Positions 17,050 through 26,115 are shown, counted from the first letter of the stretch. The stretch is DNA of 64,000 nt from Acidobacteriota bacterium (GCA_019639155.1 JAHBSJ010000004.1:186001-250000); one strand, 5' to 3'. Notes: generated from the sequence alone by a model not told the origin. Translations and numbers: made by a program.

Positions 17050-19494
17050 TTAATCCAAATACCTGAGCTTGAAATTCTTGCCGTCCGGCGTTAGGAAATT
17101 GACGATGTCGCGGTCAAATTCCAGTTCGACGGCTCCGTCCGCCAAAGCCTCGATCTCGATATACGCAACATCGCCGTCGGCCGCAATGCCGCTGCCTGAT
17201 GTGAGCGTGACATACATCTTGCCGTTCTGATTTAGGAACGGTATCGCCGAAGACCGGGCGTTCAGCGACCCAAAGGCATCACCGTAGCTGACAGAACGTA
17301 CCGCTATCTTCCTTGCGTCGAACTTCAGCCCGATCACTGCGGAGCCGATATCACCGCTGCCGTTGAAATTGACCGCGATGGTCGCCTTTTGGCCGCGCGT
17401 CATAGCGACCGGCAAGTCCTTCATTTTGATATCGCCGGCAAATGCCGAAGTCGGCTCATCGCTGTCGGGCCTCGATTCCGAGGTCTGCCTTAGGTCCAGC
17501 GTCCTTGCCGATGGGTCGATCGGAACAATGGCCGTCGATACGGGAACTGCCGCCGCAGGAGCATTTCCTCCCGGGGCCGCAGATGCCGATGACGCCGCAG
17601 ATGTGGCATCCTGCCTTACGAACGCCGGAGCGTCAACCGGAGCATCAGGAAGCTGGACGACAGGATTCACCGGCAGGTTTCGTGCGGCGGCGAGCATCTC
17701 GTCACGTTCCTCCTGAACCAGCATCGCTTCGAGCGAATTGTTGGTCGGCACTGCGATACTTCCTGTCGGGCGTTCGACCTCATCATCCGGCAAAATGGCA
17801 GGTGCGCGGATCACTCGCGGCGTGATCGCGATCACGATATCGACCTGGCGGTTGTCTTTTGTAGGAGCGGTGAAAAGCCGTCCCAAAATGGGGATCAGTC
17901 CGAGTACCGGAAGGCCCTGGCGTCCTCGCGTTTCGACACCCTGAGCAACGCTGGCGAGCAGCAGCGTTTTATTGTTCTGCACTCTCGCCGTTCCTTTTAT
18001 CGAACGCTCGGTGAACGTCGGCGTCAGCGTAGAAGCACCGGCCACATCTTTCGATTCGATCTCCATCGCTACCTGAACATCTTGGTTCGGGAAAACGAGC
18101 GGCTTGAATTTCAGAGTCAAACCGACCTGTTCGTAATTGATGACGTTCGACACGACGCCGCCGATATTGGTCGTGCCTGTGCCGGTCACGAACTGGGCGC
18201 TCTGAACGGGAACACGTTGACCGATGCGAGCCGATGAGTCTTCGTTGTTGAAAGCATGGATCTGCGTCGAGGCGATGAGCTTTGTGTTGTTACGGCTCTG
18301 AAAAGCCTGCAGGCTTGCCGAAGGCAGCAAGATGCCGGTCGCGACAGCCGTCGGCAAGGTCGTCGCCGCGGCTCCGCTCGTGATCGTATTCAATATCGTT
18401 CCGCCAAGACCGACAGCGGCCTGTCCCGATCCGCCTAAATTCGTAAGCTGCTGCTGCGTGCCGACCTGATTACCTAATTGCAGCAGATCCGTTTTGTTCA
18501 CCTCATATATCGCGACGTCCATCACGACCTCAGCACGATCCTTATCAAGCGACTGAATAAGGCGGCCGATCAGACGTACGTTCTCTTCCGTATCGCGAAT
18601 GGTAACGCTGTTTGTCGCGTCGTCCTGCAGCACGATGGTCTGGCTGCGGCCGGGCTGGGGCGGAATGGCGGTCTGGACGACCTTTGCTACGTCTTTCGGG
18701 CTTGCATTCGCAAGATAGAATGTACGCAGGACAAGCTGCTGAAACTTCGTTCGCTGGGTCTGATTCGCTACGAGGATCGTCCTCGGGCCGACGCGTTGAA
18801 AGAACAACCCTTCTTGCAAGAAGATATAGTCAAGAGCCTTCGCGGCCGTTACGTTCTTCAGGTCGATAGCGGTCTTGCGGCCGGCGGTGCGAAATGTCTC
18901 AATATCAAAAAGCACGTTCAGATCGAGCTCACGTGCGAGTTCCTTGATGATGAACTGAAGGTCAACGCCGCCCGGGAACGGCACGTCACGCAGTTTTTCG
19001 AGCCTCTGCGGTAAGCCGGTCGGTATTTGCGTTTGGCTGTTGAATCCCGTTTGAACTAGTTTTACTCCGTCCGACGAGCCGTCGATCTTCACATCGCCGT
19101 TCCGCTCCTTGATGAGCCGCACCATGCGCTCCATCTCGGATTTGGCTAGTTCGTTCGTCGGATCGAATGCGTACGCTCTACGAAATGCTGTGTAACCGGC
19201 CTCGTAGTCCTTTTCGTTTGCCGCGATCGTCCCGCGCTTCATGAACATCTGCGAAGCGTTGAACAGCGACCGCATCAGATGCAGGCGATACTCCGGATTC
19301 TTTGGGCTGCCGGCGACCGCAAGAGAGAACTCTTCGGCCGCTTTGTCCCATTGCTCGGCATCCGAATACTTGATCCCTTGTTTGAAATGCTTCTTGTGGT
19401 CGTTCGAAACGGCCGACACAGCAAACATAGGCGAAACGAGCGAAAGAACCAGCAGAAGGCCGACAATTGAACGAAAATACCTGAATTTCTTCAT
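17050..19494 (-). CDS. Secretin (type IV pilus / type II secretion) with TPR and cohesin-like domains
   Basis: 814 residues. Signal peptide (about 1-28), then tetratricopeptide-like repeats (about 30-115; YSDAEQWDKAAEEFSLAV). Next is an STN/secretin-N-like domain (PFPGGVDLQFIIKELARELD; TFYLANASPKDVAKVVQT), then the secretin channel (about 320-565; SSARIGQRVPVQSAQ; TGTARVQNNKTLLLASVAQG; GLPVLGLIPILGRLFT). A Pro/Ala linker leads to a C-terminal cohesin-like beta domain (about 690-814; VNFNGSGDIGSAVIGLKFD; GDVAYIEIEALADGAVEL). It forms the outer-membrane channel for the pilus-like machine whose pseudopilins follow immediately. Confidence 0.93.
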   Translation of the reverse strand: MKKFRYFRSIVGLLLVLSLVSPMFAVSAVSNDHKKHFKQGIKYSDAEQWDKAAEEFSLAVAGSPKNPEYRLHLMRSLFNASQMFMKRGTIAANEKDYEAGYTAFRRAYAFDPTNELAKSEMERMVRLIKERNGDVKIDGSSDGVKLVQTGFNSQTQIPTGLPQRLEKLRDVPFPGGVDLQFIIKELARELDLNVLFDIETFRTAGRKTAIDLKNVTAAKALDYIFLQEGLFFQRVGPRTILVANQTQRTKFQQLVLRTFYLANASPKDVAKVVQTAIPPQPGRSQTIVLQDDATNSVTIRDTEENVRLIGRLIQSLDKDRAEVVMDVAIYEVNKTDLLQLGNQVGTQQQLTNLGGSGQAAVGLGGTILNTITSGAAATTLPTAVATGILLPSASLQAFQSRNNTKLIASTQIHAFNNEDSSARIGQRVPVQSAQFVTGTGTTNIGGVVSNVINYEQVGLTLKFKPLVFPNQDVQVAMEIESKDVAGASTLTPTFTERSIKGTARVQNNKTLLLASVAQGVETRGRQGLPVLGLIPILGRLFTAPTKDNRQVDIVIAITPRVIRAPAILPDDEVERPTGSIAVPTNNSLEAMLVQEERDEMLAAARNLPVNPVVQLPDAPVDAPAFVRQDATSAASSASAAPGGNAPAAAVPVSTAIVPIDPSARTLDLRQTSESRPDSDEPTSAFAGDIKMKDLPVAMTRGQKATIAVNFNGSGDIGSAVIGLKFDARKIAVRSVSYGDAFGSLNARSSAIPFLNQNGKMYVTLTSGSGIAADGDVAYIEIEALADGAVELEFDRDIVNFLTPDGKNFKLRYLD

Positions 19495-19640
19495 AACGTT
19501 TTGTGGTCCGGGTCAGAGCGTAGGACGAAACGACGTCTGCAACAACAATTTTCACGCTTTTATCTCGGCAAGGTTGCTTTTTTTGCAGCGGAAAATTTGA
19601 GACGCCTAAACGATGATTTTCGGCGTAAAGCGTTAAAAAA

Positions 19641-20912
19641 TCAACCCTTAGATGCAGTTTCGGCTGACGTATCGTGATGAATGATGCGGCGTCGAAGAAT
19701 ATCGAGAGCGGCCTGCGACGCACGCCACCTGATCAAAAAGCGATCGCCAGGGATCTGGAGTCGTTTGGTTTGGACGCCATGAGCGTCCGCGATGCCGATG
19801 AATACTGTTCCAACCGGCTTTTCATCGCTTCCGCCGTCGGGCCCGGCGATGCCGGTGACAGAAACGGCGTAAGTGGTCTTTGCACGTTCAAGCATTCCCG
19901 CTGCCATCGCCTCGGCACATTCGGCACTGACGGCACCGTGTTTTTCAATTATCTCGACCGGAACGCCGAGATCGCGTATCTTCGCTTGGTTCGAGTACGT
20001 AACGACTCCGGCCATAAAATACGCCGACGAGCCGGGAATATCGGTCAAACGCTCCGCTATCAGCCCGCCGGTACAGCTTTCCGCAGTTGAAACCGTCTCG
20101 CCGCGTTCCGCGAGCATTTTTCCGACAACCGCCTCCATCGTTTCGCCGTTCGTTGAGAAAACGGCCGATCCAAGAGCAGCGGCGACCTCTTCGGCGGCTT
20201 CTGCGGCAATCTTTTCCGCTTTTTCGGGAGAATCCGCTCGAGCAGCAAGGTGTATCTCGACCTCGCTCTTGTTGAACAAAATGGACGTCGTTATGTCAGA
20301 AAACTTCGAATATATCGGTGCCGCGACCTCATCAACCGCCGATTCGCCTTTGCCCGATACCTTGACGACACGCCGCCGCACGTAAACATCGCCCGTCAGT
20401 TTGTCGAGATGCGGCAGAACGTGATTCAGGAACATCGGCTGGTTCTCTTTAGGCGGGCCCGGAAAAATTGCGAGATATTTTCCGTTTTCGGCGATTAGCA
20501 TTCCGCACGCAGAGCCGTTCGGATTTGGCAAAATCGCCGCTCCTGCGACAACAAAGGCCTGCCGCTTGTTGATCTCCGGCATTTCGCGTCCCCACGCACG
20601 GAAACGCTCGCGAAGATGCTGTTCAATTTCGTCGTGGTATTCCAGTTCGCGGCCGAGGGCATTTGCCGCACATTCGCGCGTGATGTCGTCGGTCGTCGGG
20701 CCGAGCCCGCCGGTCATCAGGATAATTTCCGAACGCGAGACCGCATCGCGAATGCACTTTTCCAGACGGGCGGCATCGTCGCCGACGATGGTCTTCATCT
20801 TGACCTCGATGCCGATCTCGTTCAGCCGTTCGGTCAGCCAAACGCTGTTCGTGTCGCTTTTCTCGGGCGTCAGCAGCTCGCTGCCGATGGCGATTATCTC
20901 AGCGGAAAGCAT
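19641..20912 (-). CDS. cinA: CinA-family protein (molybdopterin-binding-like domain plus nicotinamide-nucleotide amidase)
   Basis: 423 residues. The N-terminal MoCF-like domain has GSELLTPEKSDTNSVWL and MTGGLGPTTDDITRE. The C-terminal amidase domain has TAESCTGGLIAERLTDIPGSS, VTYSNQAKIRDLGV, SVTGIAGPDGGSDEKPVGTV and ends near the catalytic region. CinA-type proteins deamidate nicotinamide mononucleotide for NAD recycling and may also have ADP-ribose pyrophosphatase activity. Its ATG directly follows the stop of the isoaspartyl peptidase gene. Confidence 0.95.
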   Translation of the reverse strand: MLSAEIIAIGSELLTPEKSDTNSVWLTERLNEIGIEVKMKTIVGDDAARLEKCIRDAVSRSEIILMTGGLGPTTDDITRECAANALGRELEYHDEIEQHLRERFRAWGREMPEINKRQAFVVAGAAILPNPNGSACGMLIAENGKYLAIFPGPPKENQPMFLNHVLPHLDKLTGDVYVRRRVVKVSGKGESAVDEVAAPIYSKFSDITTSILFNKSEVEIHLAARADSPEKAEKIAAEAAEEVAAALGSAVFSTNGETMEAVVGKMLAERGETVSTAESCTGGLIAERLTDIPGSSAYFMAGVVTYSNQAKIRDLGVPVEIIEKHGAVSAECAEAMAAGMLERAKTTYAVSVTGIAGPDGGSDEKPVGTVFIGIADAHGVQTKRLQIPGDRFLIRWRASQAALDILRRRIIHHDTSAETASKG

Positions 20913-22013
20913 TTAATCAGCGTAGATCTCGACGACTGGCTTGCCGTCCTTATCGATATAGGCGCGGTACATTCCTTCGCTGTTGAACGAAATTCCCATG
21001 TTGCCGAGTTTGTCCATTACGATGACGCCGCCGTCGCCGCCCATCTCCTGCAAGCGTTTCTTTATGACAAGATCCGCGGCATTCTGCACCGGCAAAGCGC
21101 GATATTCGACCAAGGCGCAGATATCGCGTGCAACGGTCAGCCGAATAAAGAACTCGCCCCATCCCGTCGCCGAAACCGCACAGGAATTGTTGTTAGCATA
21201 CGTCCCGGCACCGATGATCGGGACATCGCCGACGCGTCCCCAGCGTTTGTTCGTCATGCCGCCCGTTGAGGTTCCGGCAGTAAGATTGCCGTCCTTATCA
21301 AGAGCAACCGCGCCGACGGTTCCAAACCGATTCTCAGGCAGCGACCGCGCCGACTCGGATACAGTTCCCGGCTTCTGTTCGGCTTTTTCCTTTTCTTCTT
21401 TCAGCACACGCTGCAGCGAGTTCCAGCGGCTTTCGGTCCAAAAGTATTTCTCGTCAACAAGTTCCAGCTTCTGTTCGGCCGCAAATTTTTCCGCGCCATC
21501 ACCGATCATCATCACGTGCGGGCTTTTTTCCATCACGGCACGAGCGAGCGTGATCGGATTTTTGACTTTTCTGAGGCCGGCGACGGCACCGGCCTTCATC
21601 GTCTTACCTTCCATGATCGAGGCGTCAAGTTCGTTCTTGCCGTCATTCGTAAAGACCGCTCCTTTGCCAGCGTTGAACAGCGGCGAATCCTCCATTATTC
21701 GTATGGCGGCCTCAACCGCGTCGAGCCCCGAACGCCCCGCCTGCAGGGCCTTGTAACCTGCCATCACGGCCTCTTCCAGCTTTGCTTTGTATTCGCGTTC
21801 GCGTTCCGGCGTCAGCGAGCCCTTGCGTATGACGCCCGCACCGCCGTGGATCATGAATCCGATCCGCGGGTTTTGAGGCGATTGATTCTGCTTCAATTCA
21901 GGCATCGCCGCCTTTTGAGCGGTCAACCCCACGGGAAAAAGGGCAAGCACAAAAACCAAAGCTGCCGCCACAAACCTAAAGGTTTCGTATTTTACTGACG
22001 AAATTGTTCTCAT
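20913..22013 (-). CDS. Exported isoaspartyl peptidase/L-asparaginase (Ntn hydrolase)
   Basis: 366 residues with a signal-like N-terminus (hydrophobic about 14-31, ending LTAQKA). The catalytic Thr is residue 232 in GTVGAVALDKDGNLTAGTST, after which the precursor should cleave itself. GGMTNKRWGRVGD and IIGAGTYANNNSCAVSATGWGE are the substrate-binding loops of the family. It would split beta-aspartyl dipeptides in the periplasm. A leaderless homologue lies at 57224-58135. The ATG overlaps the stop of the DUF2059-like gene by 4 bases. Confidence 0.92.
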   Translation of the reverse strand: MRTISSVKYETFRFVAAALVFVLALFPVGLTAQKAAMPELKQNQSPQNPRIGFMIHGGAGVIRKGSLTPEREREYKAKLEEAVMAGYKALQAGRSGLDAVEAAIRIMEDSPLFNAGKGAVFTNDGKNELDASIMEGKTMKAGAVAGLRKVKNPITLARAVMEKSPHVMMIGDGAEKFAAEQKLELVDEKYFWTESRWNSLQRVLKEEKEKAEQKPGTVSESARSLPENRFGTVGAVALDKDGNLTAGTSTGGMTNKRWGRVGDVPIIGAGTYANNNSCAVSATGWGEFFIRLTVARDICALVEYRALPVQNAADLVIKKRLQEMGGDGGVIVMDKLGNMGISFNSEGMYRAYIDKDGKPVVEIYAD

Positions 22014-22573
22014 TTCTTCTTCACCTCTCCGATGCGTTCCCGAAGCTCCTTCATGCTTGCATCGATCAACGGCTCGGATATCGCTTTTATTTTCTCTTCG
22101 AGCTGCCGTCGAAATGCCTTACTTATCTCATCAGTAACCGTGCCGAGGAACCCCACCGCTTTTTGACCCAGTGCTGTTTCATAAAAACGGATCAGTTCGA
22201 CCAGTTCCGCATATGAAAACTCCTTATCAAAAGTAGAGATAACTGTCTCATACCCTAATTTCGACAGTGTTTGATCGCTATTTAGTTCACCTTCAGCCGT
22301 TCGTACAAGTCGGTCGAATATCTTCTTCCTTTCTTCCTGAAGATCGGCTTTCTTTTGGCCATCGAGTTCCTTATCTTCGTCGATCAGGGCCTTCATTTCA
22401 TCGTTGACCTGGTCGAAAGATAGTTCAATCTTAACATCGAGCTTGTTAGTTCTTGTGAGAACTGCAAACCGCTGGATCAATTCATTCTTGGTTGGCTCAC
22501 TATTATCCTGAGCTGCCGTTGCGCTCGAAATGACAGGCAACAACAAAAAAGAAATGAGAACTCGCATGAACAT
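22010..22573 (-). CDS. Exported DUF2059-like protein
   Basis: 187 residues with a signal peptide (about 1-21, ending TAAQD). It is all alpha-helical in appearance and charged. The C-terminal part (FSYAELVELIRFYETALGQKAVGF) fits the DUF2059 pattern, in which a helix with Phe/Tyr, then Gly-x-K is conserved. Function unknown. It is translationally coupled to the exported isoaspartyl peptidase gene and follows the uracil-DNA glycosylase gene on the same strand. Confidence 0.75.
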   Translation of the reverse strand: MFMRVLISFLLLPVISSATAAQDNSEPTKNELIQRFAVLTRTNKLDVKIELSFDQVNDEMKALIDEDKELDGQKKADLQEERKKIFDRLVRTAEGELNSDQTLSKLGYETVISTFDKEFSYAELVELIRFYETALGQKAVGFLGTVTDEISKAFRRQLEEKIKAISEPLIDASMKELRERIGEVKKK

Positions 22574-22579
22574 AAGCCA

Positions 22580-23464
22580 TTATCCCCCGTGTTGCAGATG
22601 GTCGCGGACCATCTTCATGTCGTCCCAAACCTCGCGTTTCTTGTTCGGGTCGCGAAGCAAATATGCGGGGTGAAACGTCGGCATCACCTTGACGCCCATA
22701 TAGTCGTGAAATTGCCCACGGAGCTTACCGATGGGCACTTTTGTCTCAAGCAGATTCTGCGCCGCCGTCGCACCGAGTACGACTATCACCTCCGGCCGCA
22801 CAACAGCTATCTCTCTGATAAGGAACGGTTTACAGGCCGCAGATTCGTCTGCCTCCGGAGCACGGTTGCCCGGCGGACGGCAGCGGTTGATGTTGCCGAT
22901 AAAGACATCTTCGCGTTTCAAGCCGATGGCTTCGATGATCTTTGTCAGCAATTGGCCCGCCTTTCCGACGAACGGCGCACCCTGCTCATCTTCGTCCGCA
23001 CCCGGCGCTTCTCCCGCGAACATCAGACGCGCGTTGAAATTTCCCGTGCTGTTCACGACCTGTTTTCGGCCGAGCGTCGACAGCTTGCAGCGTGTGCAGT
23101 CGGGGCCTATTTCGGCTCGAATTTGCTCGATCGTTTCTGTCGGCGGCGGGAGTTCGCTTGGCATCATACTTGGTATTTCGGATTTTCGTTCGACCGGCAC
23201 GATCGGCTTTCTGGCCGACAAGGACGGAAGCGACGCGATGCGGCGTTTCGTGGCCTCGGCGTCGTCCTCTTTCTTCTTTTCGGGAACGCGAATTTCCGGG
23301 ATCGGAACCGTCTCAATTCTCGCGGGCTGAGATTCGGTCCGTATTTCTACCTTAGGAATGTCCGCAATTACTGCTTCGACGCCTTCAACGCCGAGTTCGC
23401 CGAGGAACGCCAGCCGTTCGCAAATGTCGCGGATCACTTGTTTTGCGGCGTCATTTGCCATCAT
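22580..23464 (-). CDS. Uracil-DNA glycosylase, family 4 (4Fe-4S)
   Basis: 294 residues. The first 105 residues are a Pro/Lys/Glu-rich extension. The glycosylase core has DCTRCKLS, motif A GEAPGADEDEQGAPFVGKAG, GNINRCRPPGNRAPE and HPAYLLRDPNKK. Four Cys (in CTRC, NRC and ACKPF) bind the iron-sulphur cluster. Family 4 carries GExPGxxED, as here; family 5 would read GLAPA. It removes uracil from DNA in the cytoplasm. It overlaps the coaBC 3' end by 14 bases; the ATG at 23461 is an alternative start. Confidence 0.93.
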   Translation of the reverse strand: MMANDAAKQVIRDICERLAFLGELGVEGVEAVIADIPKVEIRTESQPARIETVPIPEIRVPEKKKEDDAEATKRRIASLPSLSARKPIVPVERKSEIPSMMPSELPPPTETIEQIRAEIGPDCTRCKLSTLGRKQVVNSTGNFNARLMFAGEAPGADEDEQGAPFVGKAGQLLTKIIEAIGLKREDVFIGNINRCRPPGNRAPEADESAACKPFLIREIAVVRPEVIVVLGATAAQNLLETKVPIGKLRGQFHDYMGVKVMPTFHPAYLLRDPNKKREVWDDMKMVRDHLQHGG

Positions 23465-24716
23465 TTCTCAGCTTCACTATTTGGTCGAGCAGACGGTCGG
23501 CGAGGTCGCGCTTCGACATCAGGGGCAGTTCGTCCTCGCTGCCGTTCGTCAAAATTGTCGCGATATTAGTGTCTGTGTTGAAACCCGCACCTTCTTTTGT
23601 AATGTCGTTTGCGACGACGATATCGAGGCCTTTTTTCGCCATTTTCAACCGCGCATATTCGACCACGTTGTTAGTCTCGGCCGCAAATCCGACCACGATG
23701 AGCCCGTTATGCCGATTCTTTGAGACGTCCGCTAGGATATCCGGCGTCTTTTCTAATTCGAGCGTCATCGTGTCGCGGCCGTCCTTTTTGATCTTGGCAT
23801 CTGCGGCATTTGCCGGAGCGTAATCCGCAACCGCCGCCGCACCGACAAAGACGGTCGCGTTCGGCAACTCTGCCATAACGGCATCGTGCATTTCTTTAGC
23901 CGAAACGGCTCGCACGGCCTTCACATTTTCCGGCGGGGCAACCTTCGTCTCGCCGGCAACGACCGTCACGCTCGCACCTCTCGCCGCCGCCGCCTCAGCC
24001 ACTGCGAATCCCATCTTCCCCGACGAATGATTAGAGATGAACCGCACCGGATCGATCGCCTCCCGCGTCCCGCCGACCGTGATCAAGACCTTTTCATTCG
24101 CAAGATCATTTTGAACCGCAGAGACGCCAAGACGCTGAGATGATTCGATCCCATTTTCTCCACGTCTCTGCGTCTCTGCGGTTAACAATCTCATCGCCTG
24201 CGCGACGATATTTTCAACATCTTCCAGCTTCCCCGTTCCGACCGTCTTGCATGCCAGCTCACCCGCAACAGGTTCGACAAAATACACACCGTCTTGCTTC
24301 AGCCGCTCGACATTTCGCTGCGTCGCGGGCTGTTCCCACATGGTCGTATTCATCGCCGGTGCGATCATCACCGGAGCGGTCGTCGCGAGATAGGTCGAGG
24401 ACAGAAAGTCGTCCGCGACTCCGTTGGCAAATTTCGCGATGATATTCGCCGTCGCCGGAACGATCAGCAGCAGGTCGATGTTTTGCGAGAAATTGATGTG
24501 GGCGATAGGGTCGGGATTCGCCGGGTCGTAATCGTCAACAATGACGTGCTTATCAGTCAGCGCTCGAAACGTCAGCGGCTGGACAAACTCCGTCGCATGC
24601 CGCGTCATCGCAACCGACACATCGCAGCCCGCCTTCTGCAACAGCCGCAAAACCTCGACAGCCTTATAAGCCGCGATCCCGCCGCTAACGCCCAGACCTA
24701 TGCGATACTTCGCCAT
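23451..24716 (-). CDS. coaBC: Bifunctional phosphopantothenoylcysteine decarboxylase / phosphopantothenate-cysteine ligase
   Basis: 421 residues. CoaC domain about 1-180: GVSGGIAAYKAVEVLRLLQ, HINFSQNIDLLLIVPATAN, MIAPAMNTTMWEQPATQRN, and ELACKTVGTGKLED, the substrate-clamp Cys loop. CoaB domain about 205-421: LITVGGTREAIDPVRFISNH, SSGKMGFAVAEAAAARGA, and ITKEGAGFNTDTN. Between them the linker (about residues 178-204) is encoded by a 70-bp inverted repeat of an intergenic family (24114-24183). The enzyme makes 4'-phosphopantetheine, a coenzyme A precursor. Its ATG overlaps the stop of the CruF-isomerase fusion gene. Confidence 0.95.
   Translation of the reverse strand: MAKYRIGLGVSGGIAAYKAVEVLRLLQKAGCDVSVAMTRHATEFVQPLTFRALTDKHVIVDDYDPANPDPIAHINFSQNIDLLLIVPATANIIAKFANGVADDFLSSTYLATTAPVMIAPAMNTTMWEQPATQRNVERLKQDGVYFVEPVAGELACKTVGTGKLEDVENIVAQAMRLLTAETQRRGENGIESSQRLGVSAVQNDLANEKVLITVGGTREAIDPVRFISNHSSGKMGFAVAEAAAARGASVTVVAGETKVAPPENVKAVRAVSAKEMHDAVMAELPNATVFVGAAAVADYAPANAADAKIKKDGRDTMTLELEKTPDILADVSKNRHNGLIVVGFAAETNNVVEYARLKMAKKGLDIVVANDITKEGAGFNTDTNIATILTNGSEDELPLMSKRDLADRLLDQIVKLRNDGK
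24114..24183. repeat. Inverted repeat inside the coaBC linker
   Basis: Perfect 14-bp arms AACCGCAGAGACGC / GCGTCTCTGCGGTT at the ends (24114-24127 and 24170-24183), plus partial inner pairing. It is the same family as the intergenic inverted repeats at 57062-57212 and, more loosely, those at 26034 and 26986. The reading frame passes through unbroken. Confidence 0.85.
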
Positions 24717-26011
24717 CAGGACACGATTCTACTATACAAATCGCGAAATTGTTGCTCCGAAATAAGCTGCCTGACCTCAAGAACCGCCCACGGCGAGTAG
24801 CCGTTGACGGGATCGGCGACTTCGACGACGAAATCTTCCCATTTCAACCAGCGAATCGCGGCTACCTCGTCAGGGTTTGGCTGCGGCTCTTTGTCAGTAA
24901 AGCCGACGAACACGGGGCAGATCTCGTTCTCAACGATGCCGTCCTTTTCGGCTCGGTAGCGGAAATCGGGCAGCATCATTTTAAGCTCGACGCCTGACAA
25001 GCCTAGTTCGTATTTGAGGCGACGCCGAGCCGCGGCATCGACAGATTCGTGAAGTTTGACGTGGCCACAAGCCGAATTTGACCACACGCCGGGCCATGTC
25101 TTCTTGTGCAGAGCCCTCTGCTGTAGCAAGGTCTCGCCGCGGCTGTTGAATATGAATATCGAAAATGCCGAATGCAGACGCGTGTCGGCGTGATGTGCGG
25201 CGAGCTTTTCTTCGGTACCGATCGGCGTTCCGTTGTCATCGACGTAAATGACTCGGTCGTCGAAATGATAATGAAACCGTCGCCACCACAGAACCATCAC
25301 TGCGATCACGCCAAAACCGATCACCGCCGCCCAAAGCATCCCGCCGAACACTGAGATCGCCGTCCAAAACACGATCATCAGAAACACGCTAGTTGCCAAT
25401 TGAACAGGCACCGGCAGCAGCGGCTTTCTAAAAAACAAAAATGCTTCGATCAACGCCGCGCCGATGGTGCCGCTAACCAGCCATCCGAGAAAATTCGACA
25501 CCGGCACGCCGTAGAAAACACCGCCGCCTTCGTATTGCCAAAACCCCAGCCGCACCGCTCCCGGATCGAGCACAAGGTCAAAGATCATCGCGATGACAGC
25601 AGCGGCGGCGGCACGAAAAAAGGCGTTCGAGAAGATCGCCGCCGCCATCGCCCACGCTCCAACCATCAGCGGCGACCACGCAAGAAAAACCGTCCACGGC
25701 GTCACGCCGAACAGTTTGCCGCCAAGCAATTCCGAATACCCGAAATGCCCGTACGGGAAACCGGTAAATATCGCGAGCGTTTCAATGCCCAACGCATAAA
25801 ACCCTAGCAATACCCACAGGATCGCAGCGTCGCGCCAACCGAGACACCAACGCGTCGCCCACATCGCCGGCAATGCGAACAGCACAACATTCAACCCCGA
25901 CAACCAATGCGACCATGGCGGCAGTTCGACATTGACCATAAAAAACGCGCCGATGACTAGGAACGCCATGATGGCCGCGGCAATAATTTTTGTTCGTTTA
26001 CTTGATCTCAC
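24716..26011 (-). CDS. CruF-type carotenoid hydratase fused to isopentenyl-diphosphate isomerase type 1
   Basis: 431 residues, a two-domain fusion. Residues about 5-245 are an integral membrane CruF/carotenoid-synthesis domain (ETLAIFTGFPYGHFGYSELL, GVTPWTVFLAWS, DLVLDPGAVRLGFWQYEGGG, VFYGVPVSNFLGWLVSG). Residues about 253-431 are type 1 isomerase (Nudix fold): FIFNSRGETLLQQRALHK, catalytic Cys315 in SNSACGHVK, and Glu363 in YRAEKDGIVENEICPVF. The first domain would hydrate carotenoid end groups; the second converts IPP to DMAPP. The stop overlaps the coaBC start (TGATG). The neighbours are a lycopene-elongase-like gene, crtI and crtB. Confidence 0.88.
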   Translation of the reverse strand: MRSSKRTKIIAAAIMAFLVIGAFFMVNVELPPWSHWLSGLNVVLFALPAMWATRWCLGWRDAAILWVLLGFYALGIETLAIFTGFPYGHFGYSELLGGKLFGVTPWTVFLAWSPLMVGAWAMAAAIFSNAFFRAAAAAVIAMIFDLVLDPGAVRLGFWQYEGGGVFYGVPVSNFLGWLVSGTIGAALIEAFLFFRKPLLPVPVQLATSVFLMIVFWTAISVFGGMLWAAVIGFGVIAVMVLWWRRFHYHFDDRVIYVDDNGTPIGTEEKLAAHHADTRLHSAFSIFIFNSRGETLLQQRALHKKTWPGVWSNSACGHVKLHESVDAAARRRLKYELGLSGVELKMMLPDFRYRAEKDGIVENEICPVFVGFTDKEPQPNPDEVAAIRWLKWEDFVVEVADPVNGYSPWAVLEVRQLISEQQFRDLYSRIVS

Positions 26012-26033
26012 TTCTATCGTGTTCCGGGCCGCA

Positions 26034-26115
26034 TTCTCCCGCCACGCCGCAAAGCCGCCAAGAGAACCGCAAAAGAGTTGCGGCGTTGCGTCTTACATTC
26101 GCGTCTTTGCGGGAA
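26034..26115. repeat. Imperfect inverted repeat upstream of the UbiA-family gene
   Basis: Arms CCGCAAAGCCGCCAAGAG and TCGCGTCTTTGCGGGAACTC with the core GAACCGCAAAAGAGTTGCGG, which also pairs with itself. It belongs loosely to the CCGCAGAG-type family seen at 24114, 26986 and 57062. It lies in the divergent spacer between the two carotenoid genes. Confidence 0.6.
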
